From positions 1 through 60,644 of the forward strand of contig JAJCZV010000152.1 of assembly GCA_029262175.1 (NCBI GenBank): a DNA stretch of 60,644 bases, written 5' to 3'. Numbering within the stretch: the stretch's first letter is position 1; each line of letters opens with the position of its first letter. The notes beneath the pieces are model-generated. The model had not been told where the DNA came from. It ran no database searches and saw only the letters and a list, made by a program, of their open reading frames with translations. Origin of the DNA: Gemmatimonadota bacterium. GTDB taxonomy: Bacteria; Gemmatimonadota; Gemmatimonadetes; Palauibacterales; Palauibacteraceae. This document shows positions 8,626 to 17,844 of the stretch, piece after piece. The position numbers were made by a program, and so were the translations under genes.

Positions 8626-9838
8626 CCCCTTGGGCCCGGCTCGGCGCTGTCGCAGCACGCCGACGCAGCGCATGCGCCGCTCGGGCCTTCGAATAGATCT
8701 CGATCAACCGTCCGTAGTTTCGATCGGCGGTATACGAGGCATCGAAAGCGTCGCGGGCGGGCCCTCGCATCGCGGTCAGCCGTCGGGGGTCTTCGAAGAG
8801 TCCTTCGATCTCCGACGCGAGCGCGTCTGCGTCACCAGATGTGAAGAGTCGACCCGTACGACCGTGGTCAACGAGTTCGGGTAGCGCGCCACTCCGAGCG
8901 GCGATCACCGGCGTACCGCGGGCAAGCGCTTCGACCGCCACGCGCCCGAAGGGCTCGGGCCACTCCGACGGTACGACCAGAGCCGCGGCCTCTCCCATCC
9001 GGCGGGCCACTTCGGCGGCAGACACTTGACCGAGCCACGTCGTCGTGGAGAGCGCTTCGACTCGCTCGGCCACCTCCGACGCGAGGGGGCCATCGCCCAA
9101 TAGCACGGTAGACGGTGCGCGCTCGGCCAGACGGTCTAACGCATCGAGTAAGGTGCGCACACCCTTCTCGGCCGTAAGCCGCCCCACGAAGAGGAGCGTG
9201 CCGGCCGCCCCCGAGCCGGGCCCGAGGTCGGGATCGACGAAGTTGGGCTTCACGTGGAGACGGTCGTCAGCAAGACCGGCCTCGGCGAACACATCTCGAC
9301 TAAACCGACTGAGCGTGATGAACGCATCTACGTGACGTCTCCACGTGCCGAGCGCTCCGTGTACCGCAGCGCCAGCCGCCACAACGCCGGTCGCCGCGCG
9401 ACTGTCGCGATAACAGCCGTGTACGACGCCGGGCAGAGGCAACGCCCGGCCGACGCATGAAGTGCAGAGCCGCCCCTCGCGAAAGAGCACGGCGCTCGGA
9501 CAAACGAGCCGGTAGTTGTGAAGCGTCTGGACGACGGGGACGCCACACCCCGATGCGGCCCTGAGGACCGCGGGCGACAGCACCGCCAATGTATTGTGTA
9601 CGTGAACGAGATCGATGTCGTCGCTTTGGATCGCCCGCCTCACCGCGCCGCACTCGTCGCGATTCCAGATCGAGCGGAACGCTGCGCCGAAGGACGCGCC
9701 GTCGTCAATGTCCTCGTTCGTAACCTCGTGGCGAAACACTTCGTGGCCGTGTCGCGATAACAACACCGCTTCCTCCTCGACGACGCGGTCCTCCCCGCCC
9801 GCCTCGCGGTAACGGTTGTGTAGGATGAGGATACGCAT
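8612..9838 (-). CDS. GT4 glycosyltransferase
   Basis: The chosen ATG at 9838 gives 408 residues starting MRILILHNRYREAGGEDRVV, a normal GT-B N-terminus with the glycine loop that binds acceptor or phosphate. The same frame is open far upstream because of the high GC content, but that part is the shadow of the polymerase gene. The C-terminal donor half has LLFVGRLTAEKGVRTLLDAL and EPFGRVAVEALARGTPVI, the EX7E motif of retaining GT4 enzymes. It is the last gene of the minus-strand exopolysaccharide operon, two bases after the polymerase stop. Donor and linkage are unknown. Confidence 0.88.
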   Translation of the reverse strand: MRILILHNRYREAGGEDRVVEEEAVLLSRHGHEVFRHEVTNEDIDDGASFGAAFRSIWNRDECGAVRRAIQSDDIDLVHVHNTLAVLSPAVLRAASGCGVPVVQTLHNYRLVCPSAVLFREGRLCTSCVGRALPLPGVVHGCYRDSRAATGVVAAGAAVHGALGTWRRHVDAFITLSRFSRDVFAEAGLADDRLHVKPNFVDPDLGPGSGAAGTLLFVGRLTAEKGVRTLLDALDRLAERAPSTVLLGDGPLASEVAERVEALSTTTWLGQVSAAEVARRMGEAAALVVPSEWPEPFGRVAVEALARGTPVIAARSGALPELVDHGRTGRLFTSGDADALASEIEGLFEDPRRLTAMRGPARDAFDASYTADRNYGRLIEIYSKARAAHALRRRAATAPSRAQGATPG

Positions 9839-9840
9839 GG

Positions 9841-11127
9841 TCACGCAGGGACTCGTCTCGCCACCGAATGACGGCGCGCCGCACCGGCAGCGGAGACACG
9901 GCTGCGACCGAGACCGATGACGAACACGGCGAAGAGCATGTATCCCGGTTCCTCCGGCCAGGCGAACACCGCCCCGAGCACCAGTACGTTCAAGATGATG
10001 AAGCGCGACAGGTCGTCGCGAGCGAACCGTCTCCACACCATCGCCCACAGGAGCAGGTACGCGGCGACGCCAAGGATGCCGAGATCGCCCCATAGACCGG
10101 CCCAGAAAAACGTGAGCGCCCACACACTCGACCCGGTGACCGGGTGAGAGACCCAGTGAGACTCGTTGGCGATGAGCGCTTGCTCGGTGACCGGGGAAAT
10201 CGTCGCTCCCAGCGGCTCGAGCACATCGAAGTATGCCGGGAGCATGTGACCCAACCGTCCTACCGTGTGGCCAGGACCGAGACCCAACACCCAGTTGGCA
10301 CCGGACCGGTAGTTGGACTCCAGCAACGGGAAGATGGAAAGCTTCTGACCGAGCCCCGTCTCGATCCGCGTCGCATCCGCCCACACAGCCAGTGCGGGCC
10401 ACACGCTGACCGCCGCCCAAGCCAGTCCCGCCACGACCCCGACTCCGAAAACAAGGTAGATGACCCCGCGCCCGGCATCGCGAAGCTTTGTGAGCGCGAG
10501 CGCCCACAGGGACAGAATGAAGGCGGCGAGCACTTGTTTGGAGTCGGAGATGACCACGACGAAGGCGAAGAGAACTGCCGCAATCACGCGAAGGACGCGC
10601 GGGACCGTCTCCACGCGCACCAGTAGACACACCGCTCCGAGGAGGGCGACCGCCCCAGCAACGTGGTGACCTGCGCCCTGCTCGAGAAACACGCCCTTCA
10701 CGTCGTCGGAAAACTCGCCGAGCGCCACGTACTGCCCTAGTGCAAGCGCGACATGCAGAGCAACGAACCCCAGGATCCAACGCTCCAGCGTTATCCGCTC
10801 GGCGTTCGACATCGATTCGTCCGCCAAGAGGAGCAGAAGAAGAAACGGTTCGGCCAGAAGGAGAAAAGAGAGCCCCACGTTCAAGAGCCCCGCACCGTTG
10901 AGCAGCGCGCTCGCACTGATGACGCCGAGCAGCAGCGCCAGCCCCAATGCGACCGTTTGCGCCGCGACCGAGCGTGAGCGGGGGAGGACGAGACAGACCA
11001 ACCAGCCGGCGATCGCGAAGTGACCGAAGTCCAGGATCTTGGGCGCCCCGACGGTCGTCAGGAGACGCGGAAAAAACGCCGCAGCAAACAGGAGAAGGGC
11101 TAGGGTTCCGTTGCGCGAACAACTCAC
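9841..11127 (-). CDS. O-antigen ligase/polymerase-like membrane protein (Wzy type)
   Basis: The 428-residue protein starts at a GTG that overlaps the upstream GT4 stop (GTGA). About ten hydrophobic helices are seen, starting LALLLFAAAFFPRLL. A long soluble loop in the second half (about residues 255-330) contains the GANWVLGLGPGHT and NESHWVSHPVTGSSVW segments, the usual position of the periplasmic loop in the Wzy_C/O-antigen ligase family. In a Wzx/Wzc locus it is most likely the polymerase that joins repeat units in the periplasm. A ligase role cannot be excluded. The tail is strongly basic. Confidence 0.78.
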   Translation of the reverse strand: MSCSRNGTLALLLFAAAFFPRLLTTVGAPKILDFGHFAIAGWLVCLVLPRSRSVAAQTVALGLALLLGVISASALLNGAGLLNVGLSFLLLAEPFLLLLLLADESMSNAERITLERWILGFVALHVALALGQYVALGEFSDDVKGVFLEQGAGHHVAGAVALLGAVCLLVRVETVPRVLRVIAAVLFAFVVVISDSKQVLAAFILSLWALALTKLRDAGRGVIYLVFGVGVVAGLAWAAVSVWPALAVWADATRIETGLGQKLSIFPLLESNYRSGANWVLGLGPGHTVGRLGHMLPAYFDVLEPLGATISPVTEQALIANESHWVSHPVTGSSVWALTFFWAGLWGDLGILGVAAYLLLWAMVWRRFARDDLSRFIILNVLVLGAVFAWPEEPGYMLFAVFVIGLGRSRVSAAGAARRHSVARRVPA

Positions 11128-12308
11128 GCCAGGACTCGCTCGATCGGGGACCGGAGCGATTCATACGCCCGTGCGAATTCCTTCGCGGCACTCGCATACC
11201 CGAAGATCGTGCTGGCGCGACGACGGGCGGCGCGTCCGAGGGCGTCGCGACACTCCGTGCCGGCGAGTTCGCGCATCGCGTCGGCGAGATCGTCGACCGC
11301 CTGCGCAGGGCCCACCGCCGGCACCGCGCGACCCGTTTCAGGCGTCACCATCAGACCCGGACCGCCGAGCGCCAGGCAAATCACCGGTTTGCCTGCAGCC
11401 ATGCTCTCCAGACACGCCAGCCCACCCGTGTCGTGCAGACTTGGATGGATAAGCGCATCGCATTTGGTGAGGCGATCGAAGGTCTCTTCTCTAGACAACC
11501 AGCCCAGAAAATGCACTCGCCCTTCGACGCCCAGCTCTGCCGCCAAGCGCACCAAGCGCACCCTCTCCGGACCTTCTCCGATCAACCAATAGTCGGCGTT
11601 GGCCGGCGCCGATCGCGCGAAAGCTCGGATGCCGAGATCGAATCCTTTGAGCGCGATCATGCGACCGACGCTGACAAAGCGGACGCCGTCGCCTACCCGC
11701 TTTTGGGACGGGGGTCTCGACAGTCGCGCCAACTCCTCCGCGGAGAGACCGACCTGGGTCCGTTCGCGTACATCCGTGGCACCGAGCGCGTGCAATCTCG
11801 CGGCGGTCTCCGGCCCCGTAGCGAACGCGATGCTACTCAGACGCGCGGTGCGACGCACCCACGGATCGAGTTCGGCGAGGCGGCGCGCCGCGACTCGCGC
11901 GCGTTCATAGATCCGGCCTCGGGCCGACATCGCGGCGATGAACGGCTCCGGCGTCGACTCTCCACCGCCGACCGGTCCCCAGATGTAGGGGATACCGATC
12001 CCCGCTAGAAACGATGGCGCCCAGTACTTGGCAAACGTGACATGATGCGCGACGTCGAAGACCTGCTCGCGATGAAGAGCGCGGGCACGAACGAACGCCA
12101 TCGCCTGCCACAAATAGTAGTAGAGTTGGACACCGCGATTTCCTCGCTTCCACCAACGCGCCCAGTCGGGCAGATCGAGATAGACGAATCGCAACCCTTC
12201 CGACGGCTCGGTCTCGAGTGCCCGCTCGATCGCCACCCGGTTGTTGGCCCGCGTGACGACCCAGACATCCGCGAACTCCGAGAGGGCGCGCGCGACGTGC
12301 CAACCCAC
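11124..12308 (-). CDS. GT4 glycosyltransferase with an unclear start
   Basis: From the first standard start (GTG at 12308) the protein has 394 residues. It contains IWGPVGGGESTPEPF, RFVSVGRMIALKGFDLGI and DTGGLACLESMAAGKPVI, the hallmarks of a GT4 enzyme of the kind that begins with a xxVSAYACxPxxGSE loop. That loop (VLVSAYACEPGKGSESAVGW) is encoded in frame just upstream of 12308. No ATG, GTG or TTG is available to include it, since the frame runs through an ATA at 12380 that overlaps the stop of the upstream gene. The true product therefore probably starts near 12380 with a rare initiator. The paralogous segment in the 22.5-24.6 kb gene supports this. Confidence 0.82.
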   Translation of the reverse strand: MGWHVARALSEFADVWVVTRANNRVAIERALETEPSEGLRFVYLDLPDWARWWKRGNRGVQLYYYLWQAMAFVRARALHREQVFDVAHHVTFAKYWAPSFLAGIGIPYIWGPVGGGESTPEPFIAAMSARGRIYERARVAARRLAELDPWVRRTARLSSIAFATGPETAARLHALGATDVRERTQVGLSAEELARLSRPPSQKRVGDGVRFVSVGRMIALKGFDLGIRAFARSAPANADYWLIGEGPERVRLVRLAAELGVEGRVHFLGWLSREETFDRLTKCDALIHPSLHDTGGLACLESMAAGKPVICLALGGPGLMVTPETGRAVPAVGPAQAVDDLADAMRELAGTECRDALGRAARRRASTIFGYASAAKEFARAYESLRSPIERVLA

Positions 12309-12376
12309 GGCCGACTCCGATCCCTTTCCGGGCTCGCACGCGTAGGCGGAAACGAGGACGCGCGCGCGTCTGTCCG

Positions 12377-13723
12377 TTATCGGCCGGTTCGCGGTTCGGC
12401 CCTTGCGGCCGCGCGCTCCGTGAGGTGGTCGAGCACCCGGTCCACGATCGCCGACGCGACGTGGCTCGGAGCGGGAGATCCATCGATCATCTGTGCCTGC
12501 GGTACGCGCGCCACCAAGCGCTCGAACGCAGCGCGCTGGCGCTCTGTCTCATCGGGCCCGAGTTCACCTTTGCGGCGCGCCAGCATCGCTCCCGGAACAT
12601 CGAGGTAGAACACCGGTCCAGGCACGCCCACCAGCCGACCGCCGGCCCGAATCATCCAGATGGGAAGTCGGAGCCGGTAACGCGCGGGGTCGACGTAGAA
12701 GTCGAGGAAGTATCGGTCGGCCACGACCAGTCCTCCCCGGAACCGCGTCGGCCGAATCTGGGTCCACGCGCCGACCACGAATTCGAACACATGCGCCGTG
12801 AAATACGCCGCGGACGCAAGGACCCCGCGCGGGGGCTGTCCGTGCGGATCCACGACCGGGACGCCGTCGTTTGTGCGACGGATCGGCAGGACGCGTGGTT
12901 TCCAGTGGACGTAGCGACCTTTGTCTGGCGAGAACGTCCCCGCCAGATCTTTCACGAGCGACTCGGCCACCGTCGACTTGCCACACCCGTCCGGTCCGAT
13001 GAGAATCACCGCGAGCCCCGGCGGAGAGCCGAACCGCTTCCAAAGACGGCGCACGTCGGACGCGAGCCCCGACAACGCTTGGATCGGCTCGAACGCGAGG
13101 CGTCGCGTGATCAGTCGTCTTCGAAACACAGGGGCGCTCGCTTCGATCGCATCCCACTGCTCCCTCACGATCAGGGCGCGGAGCGCGTCAGCGGCGCGCG
13201 CACCGAATGCGTCCCGCAACGGATCGGGCACCGCTTGCCGCGTCGCGAGTTGGGCGAGGATCCCCTCGCGGTACCGCGTCTTGATCTTCCCGCTATACAG
13301 CAGACCCGTCAAAAGGTTGAGCGTGGCCTCATCGGAAGCGTCGGGGACGAAGAACGTTTTGCAGCGACGCCGACCTGCGAGCACCCGGTCCGCATCCACG
13401 AGGCGTAGCCCGCGCCAACGCAGCGCCCCGAACAAATCGATCTGTACCTGCTCCCGGCCCCGCGAGAAGTACAGGCACGTCGGGCCGAACTCGCCGCGAT
13501 TGTGCAGACGATATCCAGCCCGACGCGCACTCGCGATCAGGAGCGCTTCCGCGCGACCCAGGAGCGCCGGCTCCACGAGAATGTCGACGTCGTTGCCTAC
13601 GCGCGTTGGGAGCCCGTCGTAGTTCCGGAGAACCAGGTAGCGAACCTCGTGGGCCTCCCAGTCCTGAAACGCGCCTTCGAGAAACTCCGCCAGCGGCGAC
13701 GACCGTGGGTCAGGCTGCGGCAC
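12377..13723 (-). CDS. Nucleotidyltransferase-like / thymidylate-kinase-like fusion protein
   Basis: The 448-residue product starts at a GTG 14 bases inside the upstream gene. Residues about 25-130 look like a nucleotidyltransferase fold domain: YLVLRNYDGLP then GNDVDILVEP, with the paired acidic residues DVD. The second half begins with a P-loop at about residue 245 (LIGPDGCGKSTVAESL) and has DRYFLDFYVDP and a lid-like RRKGELGPDETERQ, features of thymidylate-kinase-like proteins. Such fusions are common in exopolysaccharide clusters but their substrate is not established; phosphorylation or activation of a sugar or lipid intermediate is a guess. Confidence 0.75.
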   Translation of the reverse strand: MPQPDPRSSPLAEFLEGAFQDWEAHEVRYLVLRNYDGLPTRVGNDVDILVEPALLGRAEALLIASARRAGYRLHNRGEFGPTCLYFSRGREQVQIDLFGALRWRGLRLVDADRVLAGRRRCKTFFVPDASDEATLNLLTGLLYSGKIKTRYREGILAQLATRQAVPDPLRDAFGARAADALRALIVREQWDAIEASAPVFRRRLITRRLAFEPIQALSGLASDVRRLWKRFGSPPGLAVILIGPDGCGKSTVAESLVKDLAGTFSPDKGRYVHWKPRVLPIRRTNDGVPVVDPHGQPPRGVLASAAYFTAHVFEFVVGAWTQIRPTRFRGGLVVADRYFLDFYVDPARYRLRLPIWMIRAGGRLVGVPGPVFYLDVPGAMLARRKGELGPDETERQRAAFERLVARVPQAQMIDGSPAPSHVASAIVDRVLDHLTERAAARAEPRTGR

Positions 13724-14495
13724 GCGGGAATCCTTGACGCAGCACCTGCCAGACGAACGCGGGGTTGTTTGTCAGGTATCGGGGCCCCAAACGCGTGGGC
13801 TCCGACGCCATGCGAAACAGCCACTCGAGACCGTTCTTCTGCATCCACGGGGGTGCTTGACGCTTTAGTCCCGCGTGAAAGTCGAATGCGGCTCCGACCC
13901 CCACGAGGACCGGAGCGTTGAGAAGCGGTCGATGCGCCGCCATCCATCGTTCTTGTTTTGGCGTACTCAGCCCGACCCAAACGATGTCTGCTTCCGACTC
14001 GTTGATGTGGTCGACGATCTCCGCGTCTTCCTGCTCTGTCGCCGGACGAAACGGAGGTGAATGCGTGCCGACCACCTTGAGTCCAGGGAACTTCCGGCTC
14101 AGACGGTACGCCAGCTGCGCCGGCACCGTCTTTCCTCCTCCAAAGAAGAAGTGCCGATATCCACGATCGATCGAGCGCTGACAGACCTCGAGCATCAAAT
14201 CGGGCCCGTACACTCGCTCGGTCGCCGGGAACCCCATTCGCCGGCTCAACCAGACCAGGGGCATCCCGTCCGGCGTAACGAGGCCGGCTTCGTTGTGGAT
14301 CTGCCGAAGCTGCGGGTCGCGTTGGCTCTCCATGACGCCGTGTACGCCGGTCACGCAAACGTAGTTCGGATCCTTTTCCGAGATCCAGCGATCGATCGTC
14401 TGCAAGCCGTCTTCTACGGTGATCGCACTCACGCCGACGCCGAGGACATCCGCCCGGGGAGGCTGTCCCCGGGTGACCGTCGCCGCCCCGCTCAC
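13710..14495 (-). CDS. WecG/TagA/CpsF-family glycosyltransferase
   Basis: The start is set at the GTG at 14495, which overlaps the epimerase stop (GTGA) and puts the conserved DVLGVGVSAITVEDGL block at residue 14. The upstream open frame is not family-like. The 261-residue product has TPDGMPLVWLSRRMG, ERVYGPDLM, HFFFGGGKTV and VGLSTPKQERWM, all typical of the WecG/TagA family, which adds ManNAc-type sugars to polyprenyl-linked acceptors on the inner face of the membrane. In this operon it probably adds the second sugar after the phosphoglycosyltransferase. The exact donor cannot be read. Confidence 0.9.
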   Translation of the reverse strand: MSGAATVTRGQPPRADVLGVGVSAITVEDGLQTIDRWISEKDPNYVCVTGVHGVMESQRDPQLRQIHNEAGLVTPDGMPLVWLSRRMGFPATERVYGPDLMLEVCQRSIDRGYRHFFFGGGKTVPAQLAYRLSRKFPGLKVVGTHSPPFRPATEQEDAEIVDHINESEADIVWVGLSTPKQERWMAAHRPLLNAPVLVGVGAAFDFHAGLKRQAPPWMQKNGLEWLFRMASEPTRLGPRYLTNNPAFVWQVLRQGFPRAAA

Positions 14496-15511
14496 GAGGC
14501 GGCCTGAGCCACCGATAGCTCGGCGTTTTCCAATGACTCCCAACCCAGTCGCTCGGCAACCTGCCCTTCGATCCAGCGATAGGTTTCCGCCAAGCCGTCT
14601 TCCAACGAAAGCTGCGGCTCCCAATCCAGGACCTGTCGTAGACGCGTGTTGTCGGAGTTTCTCCCGCGAACACCCTGCGGTCCGGCCACATGCACGCGCT
14701 CGATCTCGAGCCCCGCGATGCCCGCCACGATATCGGCGAGATCGTTGATGGAGATCAATCGATCCTGTCCGAGATTCAGCGGCTCACTGAAGTCCGAACC
14801 CATCAGTCGATGGATCCCTTCTACGCAGTCGGTGACGTGGCAGAACGATCTCGTCTGCTTTCCGTCGCCCCAGATCTCGACGCGCGGGTCTCCGGTCAAT
14901 TTCGCATGCGCGATCTTCCGACACATGGCCGCCGGCGCCTTCTCGCGCCCTCCCTCCCACGTTCCAAGCGGTCCGAAGATGTTGTGAAACCGGACGATGC
15001 GTGTTTCGATGTCGTACTCTTCCGAGTAGTGCTGACACAGACGTTCAGTGGTCAGCTTCTCCCACCCGTAGGCGTCCTGGGGATCCGCTGGATACGCGTC
15101 TTCTTCCTTCAGAGGCGCGACGTCGGTTGTCAGCTGCTTGTACTCGGGATACACGCACGCGGACGATGTATACAAGAACCGTGGGACTCGATTCTCACGC
15201 GCCGCATCGAGCGTCAGCGTTGAGATCAACAAGTTGTTATGAAGGATCTCCGCGTGGTATTTCGAGATGAAACCCATCCCGCCCATATCCGCCGCAAGCG
15301 CGTACACCTGATCGACGTCGCGTGTCGCACGCAGACAGTTCACCTTTTCGCGAAGGTCGAGTTGCTCAAACTCGTCGGCCGCCGTGACCCCGAATTCGGG
15401 TAGCTTGAGATCGACGCCTCGGACCCAGTAGCCGCGCTCCTTCAGATAGTGCACCAGGTGGTGACCGATAAAGCCGCCGGCCCCGGTAACAAGTACTCTT
15501 TGTCCTGTCAT
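14492..15511 (-). CDS. NAD-dependent sugar epimerase, GDP-mannose 3,5-epimerase-like
   Basis: An ATG at 15511 behind a GGGAGG site gives 339 residues. The Rossmann loop is VTGAGGFIGHHL at residue 7. The sequence ALAADMGGMGFISKYHAE, then TSSACVYPE and the catalytic YGWEK (Tyr-x3-Lys) closely match the arrangement in plant-type GDP-mannose 3',5'-epimerases. GDP-mannose epimerisation to GDP-L-galactose or GDP-L-gulose is therefore the most likely reaction. A related extended-SDR 4-epimerase activity is the alternative. It is followed by the WecG-type gene with a 4-base overlap. Confidence 0.82.
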   Translation of the reverse strand: MTGQRVLVTGAGGFIGHHLVHYLKERGYWVRGVDLKLPEFGVTAADEFEQLDLREKVNCLRATRDVDQVYALAADMGGMGFISKYHAEILHNNLLISTLTLDAARENRVPRFLYTSSACVYPEYKQLTTDVAPLKEEDAYPADPQDAYGWEKLTTERLCQHYSEEYDIETRIVRFHNIFGPLGTWEGGREKAPAAMCRKIAHAKLTGDPRVEIWGDGKQTRSFCHVTDCVEGIHRLMGSDFSEPLNLGQDRLISINDLADIVAGIAGLEIERVHVAGPQGVRGRNSDNTRLRQVLDWEPQLSLEDGLAETYRWIEGQVAERLGWESLENAELSVAQAAS

Positions 15512-15536
15512 CTTTACCTCCCTTGAAAAACGGTTC

Positions 15537-17840
15537 TTAGCTCAAAGTCGGCGCAGGCGCGGCCACGACGGGCCGCCCGATTCGAGAGTGGATTTCGGAC
15601 GATCGAACGCCGTCCGACTGGCGAAGTGCAGCAGGCGGGTGCGGCCCCTCGGGTGCGGCCGAGAGCCACCGAAGTACTTCCGTAGCGAGTCGGCGCCCGG
15701 ACGCCGTAGACACCTCGACGCTGGGTACGTCTCGCCCTGTTTCGAGCACGTCGACGCCGGTGTGCCGGACCCAGTCGGCGACTTCGGCCACGTTGGTCCA
15801 CACGAGCGCGGCGTCGCGCGCCAACGCCGAGAGATGGGTTTCTCCCCACCCGATCTGGACCTGAGCGCGGTGCAGACCCCTACCATCGGCGCGTGATGCC
15901 TCTTCGAGCAGCATGCTGAACGCCCAGCGATTCCCTTCGCTCACGGCGATCTGTACCGGCCAACGACAGGAGACCGCGTATGCGATTCCAAGGAGACGGG
16001 AGAGCGTCTCCCGCTCTAGTGTCCCGCGTTGATCCAAGGCGACGAGAAGTCGCGACTGACCTGTCTTGAGCGTCTCGGCGCTCGGGACGAGCGATCCGTT
16101 GGCAGGCAATCCGTTTGCGGGCAATCCGGTTGCAGGCAATCCGTTCGCAGGCAATCCGTTCGCGGGCAATCCGTTCGCGGGCGCCTCTCGTATCTGTTGC
16201 CGGCGGTTCGGGGGTCTCCGGCGAGGGCGCGGCATGCGTGGGATCTCGGGACTCGGCGCGGCAGAGGTGGGTCTCTCCGGTGCGGGGAGGGGCAATGGCC
16301 TGAGCACCGCCGCCGCCGCGCTGGCGAGCGAAGTACGGCGACGACGAGGCAAGCCCGAAAACAGTTTGCCGACGGCCGCACCCACGGTATGAAATCCCGT
16401 GTCCAACAGCAGCAACAAATCCAGTTCCATGGTTCGGTGCTGGACGTAGTAGAGGTCGTACTCGATGCTCTCGTGGATCTGGGCGTGCCGATCGGGACTG
16501 AGTTGCCAGACGCCGGTGATGCCGGGTAGGACCCTCAACCGTCCGAGCTCGAGCGGGCCGTACCCCGCGACGATGAATGGCATCTCCGGCCGAGGCCCGA
16601 CCAAACTCATCTCGCCCCGTAAGACATTGACCAGTTGCGGCAGCTCGTCGAGACCCGTCAGCCTGAGGATGCGGCCAACCCGCGTGATCCGTCCGTCCGT
16701 GCTGTCGCCATCGGGTGAGTTGGCATAGGACGACACGTCCAGCCACATCGATCGAAACTTGAGAATTTCGAACGTGGCACCGCCCTTCCCGACGCGCGTC
16801 TGGCGAAAGAGGATCGGGCCCGGCGAGTCCAACCGGATCACCAGCGCGATGAGACCCCACACCGGCGCGGTCAGGACGAGAAGCCCCGCTGCACCTACGA
16901 GGTCGAGGCCACGTTTGGCGATCGGATAGAACCGACGATTGCGAGGCCGAAGCGGTCGCAGGAGCGGGATGGTGCTCAGATCTTGAAACTGCAAGCGGTG
17001 CAGCGGGAACTCGCCCAGTTGGGGGATGATGCCGAGGTCGAACCGTAGCTCGTCGGACTGGCGGATCACGCGGTCGAGCCGCTCGGCAGACAGAACGCGT
17101 TCGTCTACGAGGACTTCATCGATGTCGTGGTGGACCAGGGCGCGCTCGAGATCGTCGATTCGGCCGATCACGTGCGCACGAAACGGTTCACGACCGTTTT
17201 GGCTCGTACGACAAGAGATCGAGGTCCCCAGCTTTGCCTGATCGTCGAGAAACCCGACTACGGTCCGATTCATATGAGGCGCTTCGATGATCTTCTTCAT
17301 CACCTGACGGCCGGTTTCGCCGCTGCCGACGATCAACACTCGACGACCCAGTCGATGACCGATTTGGAGCCGCCGAAGCACGCCGGCGACCAGACGGCGC
17401 TCCGACAACAAGAACAGAAGCGTGGTGAAGAGACCGACCAACAGGGGCGCGTTCGCCAGGTCCCGCTGTGGGAGAAGCGAAGTCAGGGCGAGAAAGCCGC
17501 CGGACGCGATGACGACCGCGCGGGTCACGCGGGAGAGTTCCCACAGGTTGAGCACGCTCGCACGGGGCCGATACAGACCCCACCACCAGAACGTCGGCAG
17601 GCACACCGCTGCGAACGCGAAACCGTTGCGAAGCATCTGAGCGGTCTCACTCCACGGCGCGCCTGGAAATCCGATCCATCCCAGCCCTCGGTCGATCCCG
17701 GCGGCGGCCCAGAAACCCGCGAGGATCGCGATAAGGTCCCCGACGCTTCGGCGTACGGTGACGATGCGTTCCTGGCGACGTCGCTTCTTTCGTGGATCTG
17801 CGGGGTCTTGGGACATGGCCCCCGTCTTACGGCGAAGCAC
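15537..17840 (-). CDS. Initiating polyprenyl glycosylphosphotransferase with extra C-terminal domain
   Basis: Reading from a GTG at 17840 the protein has 767 residues; an ATG at 17816 would remove only eight. Residues about 30-150 hold four or five membrane helices, about 160-280 a CoA-binding-like domain (RVLIVGSGETGRQV), and about 310-500 the catalytic bacterial sugar transferase domain (KRGLDLVGAAGLLV, PILFRQTRVGKGG, LRGEMSLVGPRPEMPFIV). It should transfer a sugar phosphate from UDP-sugar to undecaprenyl phosphate and so start repeat-unit synthesis. WcaJ/WbaP-type enzymes normally end soon after residue 500. Here a proline-rich linker, six NGLPA-type repeats and a further domain of about 170 residues follow. 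The function of that domain is not recognised. Confidence 0.85.
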   Translation of the reverse strand: MLRRKTGAMSQDPADPRKKRRRQERIVTVRRSVGDLIAILAGFWAAAGIDRGLGWIGFPGAPWSETAQMLRNGFAFAAVCLPTFWWWGLYRPRASVLNLWELSRVTRAVVIASGGFLALTSLLPQRDLANAPLLVGLFTTLLFLLSERRLVAGVLRRLQIGHRLGRRVLIVGSGETGRQVMKKIIEAPHMNRTVVGFLDDQAKLGTSISCRTSQNGREPFRAHVIGRIDDLERALVHHDIDEVLVDERVLSAERLDRVIRQSDELRFDLGIIPQLGEFPLHRLQFQDLSTIPLLRPLRPRNRRFYPIAKRGLDLVGAAGLLVLTAPVWGLIALVIRLDSPGPILFRQTRVGKGGATFEILKFRSMWLDVSSYANSPDGDSTDGRITRVGRILRLTGLDELPQLVNVLRGEMSLVGPRPEMPFIVAGYGPLELGRLRVLPGITGVWQLSPDRHAQIHESIEYDLYYVQHRTMELDLLLLLDTGFHTVGAAVGKLFSGLPRRRRTSLASAAAAVLRPLPLPAPERPTSAAPSPEIPRMPRPRRRPPNRRQQIREAPANGLPANGLPANGLPATGLPANGLPANGSLVPSAETLKTGQSRLLVALDQRGTLERETLSRLLGIAYAVSCRWPVQIAVSEGNRWAFSMLLEEASRADGRGLHRAQVQIGWGETHLSALARDAALVWTNVAEVADWVRHTGVDVLETGRDVPSVEVSTASGRRLATEVLRWLSAAPEGPHPPAALRQSDGVRSSEIHSRIGRPVVAAPAPTLS
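16091..16180 (-). repeat. Six 15-bp tandem repeats inside the glycosylphosphotransferase gene
   Basis: Six consecutive 15-base units with consensus GCAATCCGTTCGC(A/G)G on the plus strand encode the pentapeptide repeat NGLPA on the minus strand, with one NGLPA-to-TGLPA change. The two most C-proximal-looking units are identical, as expected for recent slippage. The repeats sit in the linker between the catalytic domain and the extra C-terminal domain. Confidence 0.9.
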
Positions 17841-17844
17841 GGCG

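Noticed and set aside
8612..11197. 861-residue open frame on the minus strand
   Set aside because: Only its last 408 residues match a GT4 enzyme. The upstream part overlaps the polymerase gene in another frame and has the Arg/Gly bias of a GC shadow.
16091..16180. CRISPR-like array
   Set aside because: The 15-bp units are contiguous, lie in frame inside a gene and have no spacers.
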